The translations under genes and the position numbers were made by a program. Shown one piece after another: positions 62,726 to 64,000 of a DNA stretch of 64,000 bases (position 1 is its first letter; every line of letters begins with the position of its first letter). The notes under the pieces were generated by a model, which saw nothing but the letters and a program-made list of their open reading frames with translations, was not told the DNA's origin and made no database searches. The stretch lies in NCBI RefSeq assembly GCF_003457605.1, contig NZ_QRAN01000006.1, positions 1 through 64,000 of the forward strand, read 5' to 3'. Origin of the DNA: Seongchinamella sediminis. GTDB lineage: Bacteria; Pseudomonadota; Gammaproteobacteria; Pseudomonadales; Halieaceae.

Positions 62726-64000
62726 ATGCGCGACGCCACCCCCGGCACTGTTTTCCTGGAGGACTACCAGGCTCCTTCCTACCTGATCAACCGCACCGAG
62801 CTGCACTTTGAACTGGGCGAGGAGGATACCATCCTCACCTCCCGCCTGTACCTGTTGCGCGCGGTGCCGGATGACGTGCCACTGCAACTGCATGGCCAGG
62901 AACTCGAGCTGTTGCAGCTCAGCGTCGATAACGAGCCGCTGGACGCCGCTGCTTACCAGGTCACCGACGACTACCTGCTGATCCACAAACTGCCGGAGCA
63001 GTGCGTGCTGACCTGCAAGACCCGGATCAAACCCCAGGACAACAGCTCGCTGGAGGGCCTGTACAAGTCCCACAGCATGTTCTGCACCCAGTGCGAGGCC
63101 GAGGGCTTTCGCAAGATCACCTACTACCTCGACCGCCCCGATGTCATGTCGGTATTCACCGTGACCATAGACGCGGACGCCGGGCGCTACCCGGTGCTGC
63201 TCAGCAACGGCAACCTGCTGGAAGCCACGGCCCTGGACAACAATCGCCACCGGGTGCAGTGGCATGACCCGTTTCCCAAACCCTCCTACCTGTTTGCCCT
63301 GGTGGCGGGCGACCTGCAGCATATCGAAGACAGTTTCCGCACCGCCGGGGGCCGCGATGTGACCCTGCGCATTTACGTGGAACCCAAGGATATCGGCAAG
63401 TGCGATTACGCCATGGACGCGTTAAAGCGCTCCATGCGCTGGGATGAGGAGGTGTTTGGCCGGGAGTACGACCTGGACATATTCAATATCGTCGCAGTCG
63501 ACGATTTCAATATGGGCGCCATGGAGAACAAGAGCCTCAACATCTTCAACAGCTCCTGCGTTCTGGCCCATCCGGACATTACCACCGATGCCGGCTACCA
63601 GCGGATCGAGGCCATAGTGGCCCACGAGTACTTCCACAACTGGAGCGGCAACCGGGTGACCTGCCGGGACTGGTTCCAGCTGAGCCTCAAGGAAGGGTTC
63701 ACGGTGTTCCGCGATGCCGAGTTTTCCTCGGACATGGGCTCGCGCACGGTGAAGCGGGTTGAGGACGTGAGCATGTTGCGCAGCGCCCAGTTCGCCGAGG
63801 ACGCCGGGCCCATGGCGCACCCGGTGCGGCCCGAATCCTATATCGAGATCAACAATTTCTACACCCTCACGGTGTACGAGAAAGGCGCCGAGGTCGTGCG
63901 CATGATCCACACCCTGCTGGGGGCGGAAAAGTTCCGCGCCGGCTCCGACCTGTATTTCTCCCGTCACGATGGCCAGGCCGTCACCTGCGAGGATTTCCTG
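62726..64000 (+). CDS. pepN: Aminopeptidase N, N-terminal part (runs off window)
   Basis: The first 425 codons of a PepN-type M1 metallo-aminopeptidase, open at the window edge; the full family length is about 880 residues. The exopeptidase motif Gly-Ala-Met-Glu-Asn is at 264-268. The zinc site is His300-Glu301-Tyr-Phe-His304 with the third ligand Glu323 (Leu-Lys-Glu-Gly). A catalytic Tyr region (Tyr-Glu-Lys-Gly-Ala-Glu-Val-Val) comes near 385. The ATG at 62726 is 8 bp after the DUF2797 stop. Confidence 0.95.
   Translation, partial: MRDATPGTVFLEDYQAPSYLINRTELHFELGEEDTILTSRLYLLRAVPDDVPLQLHGQELELLQLSVDNEPLDAAAYQVTDDYLLIHKLPEQCVLTCKTRIKPQDNSSLEGLYKSHSMFCTQCEAEGFRKITYYLDRPDVMSVFTVTIDADAGRYPVLLSNGNLLEATALDNNRHRVQWHDPFPKPSYLFALVAGDLQHIEDSFRTAGGRDVTLRIYVEPKDIGKCDYAMDALKRSMRWDEEVFGREYDLDIFNIVAVDDFNMGAMENKSLNIFNSSCVLAHPDITTDAGYQRIEAIVAHEYFHNWSGNRVTCRDWFQLSLKEGFTVFRDAEFSSDMGSRTVKRVEDVSMLRSAQFAEDAGPMAHPVRPESYIEINNFYTLTVYEKGAEVVRMIHTLLGAEKFRAGSDLYFSRHDGQAVTCEDFL

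Overview
This is a 64 kb stretch of GC-rich bacterial DNA, almost certainly a marine gammaproteobacterium of the Cellvibrionales/Pseudomonadales kind (Halieaceae-like). Reasons: the block nadK - rhomboid - yeaC-like (DUF1315) - DUF2797 - pepN at the right end, a lipA gene, and a heavy load of acyl-CoA, sulfatase, PQQ-dehydrogenase and TonB-receptor genes typical of oligotrophic marine heterotrophs. The taxonomic call is inference from gene content only.

Layout. (1) 1-3190 is a mobile-element scar: the 3' end of an ISL3-type transposase, a scrap of an IS66 accessory gene, an AAA/DUF4143 ATPase behind an AT-rich leader, an internally deleted integrase-core transposase, and an RDD membrane protein. 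(2) 3191-20585 is a catabolic region: a fused indolepyruvate:ferredoxin oxidoreductase, a DUF3604 (PHP-like) exported protein, a Crp/Fnr regulator, an acyl-CoA synthetase, a GST, a WS/DGAT wax-ester/TAG synthase with a histone-like tail, a PQQ quinohaemoprotein alcohol dehydrogenase, an arylsulfatase, an aldehyde dehydrogenase and an SDR. (3) 20670-28874 looks like an acetoin/2,3-butanediol module: butanediol-dehydrogenase-like SDR and MDR enzymes, an AraC-type regulator, and a complete E1alpha/E1beta/E2/E3 acetoin-dehydrogenase-like complex. (4) 28993-43668 holds a second DUF3604 lipoprotein, a beta-oxidation operon (acyl-CoA dehydrogenase, hydratase/3-hydroxyacyl-CoA dehydrogenase, thiolase, frameshifted MFS transporter), a FixL/FixJ-type two-component pair divergent from it, a TonB receptor, a DUF1330 protein and an MDR reductase. 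(5) 43838-50575 is signalling: a membrane FHA protein, a PP2C phosphatase, a Ser/Thr kinase, a TonB-C-like periplasmic protein, and a LytTR response regulator with its LytS-type kinase. (6) 50642-55919 is a Wolinella-type fumarate reductase/succinate dehydrogenase operon (C-A-B) followed by an Atm1-type ABC exporter. (7) 56062-64000 is core genome: lipA, a PLP desulfhydrase/deaminase-like enzyme, DUF1853, nadK, rhomboid, zf-TFIIB, DUF1315, DUF2797 and the first part of pepN.

The most interesting signals are regulatory. A CRP-like operator, TGTCA-N6-(T/C)GACA, recurs in three intergenic regions (before the indolepyruvate oxidoreductase, before the acyl-CoA synthetase, and twice between the arylsulfatase and the aldehyde dehydrogenase). 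A Crp/Fnr gene in the same region carries an Arg-Gln recognition helix that would suit this sequence. Separately, two AGGG-N4-CCCT palindromes 62 bp apart lie between the acyl-CoA dehydrogenase and the FixL/FixJ-type pair, an obvious candidate operator pair for that system. Other oddities are an E2 subunit with two tandem subunit-binding domains, a diheme fumarate reductase membrane subunit with a histidine where the E-pathway glutamate should be, two single-base frameshifts, and two divergent genes whose start codons share one CATG.
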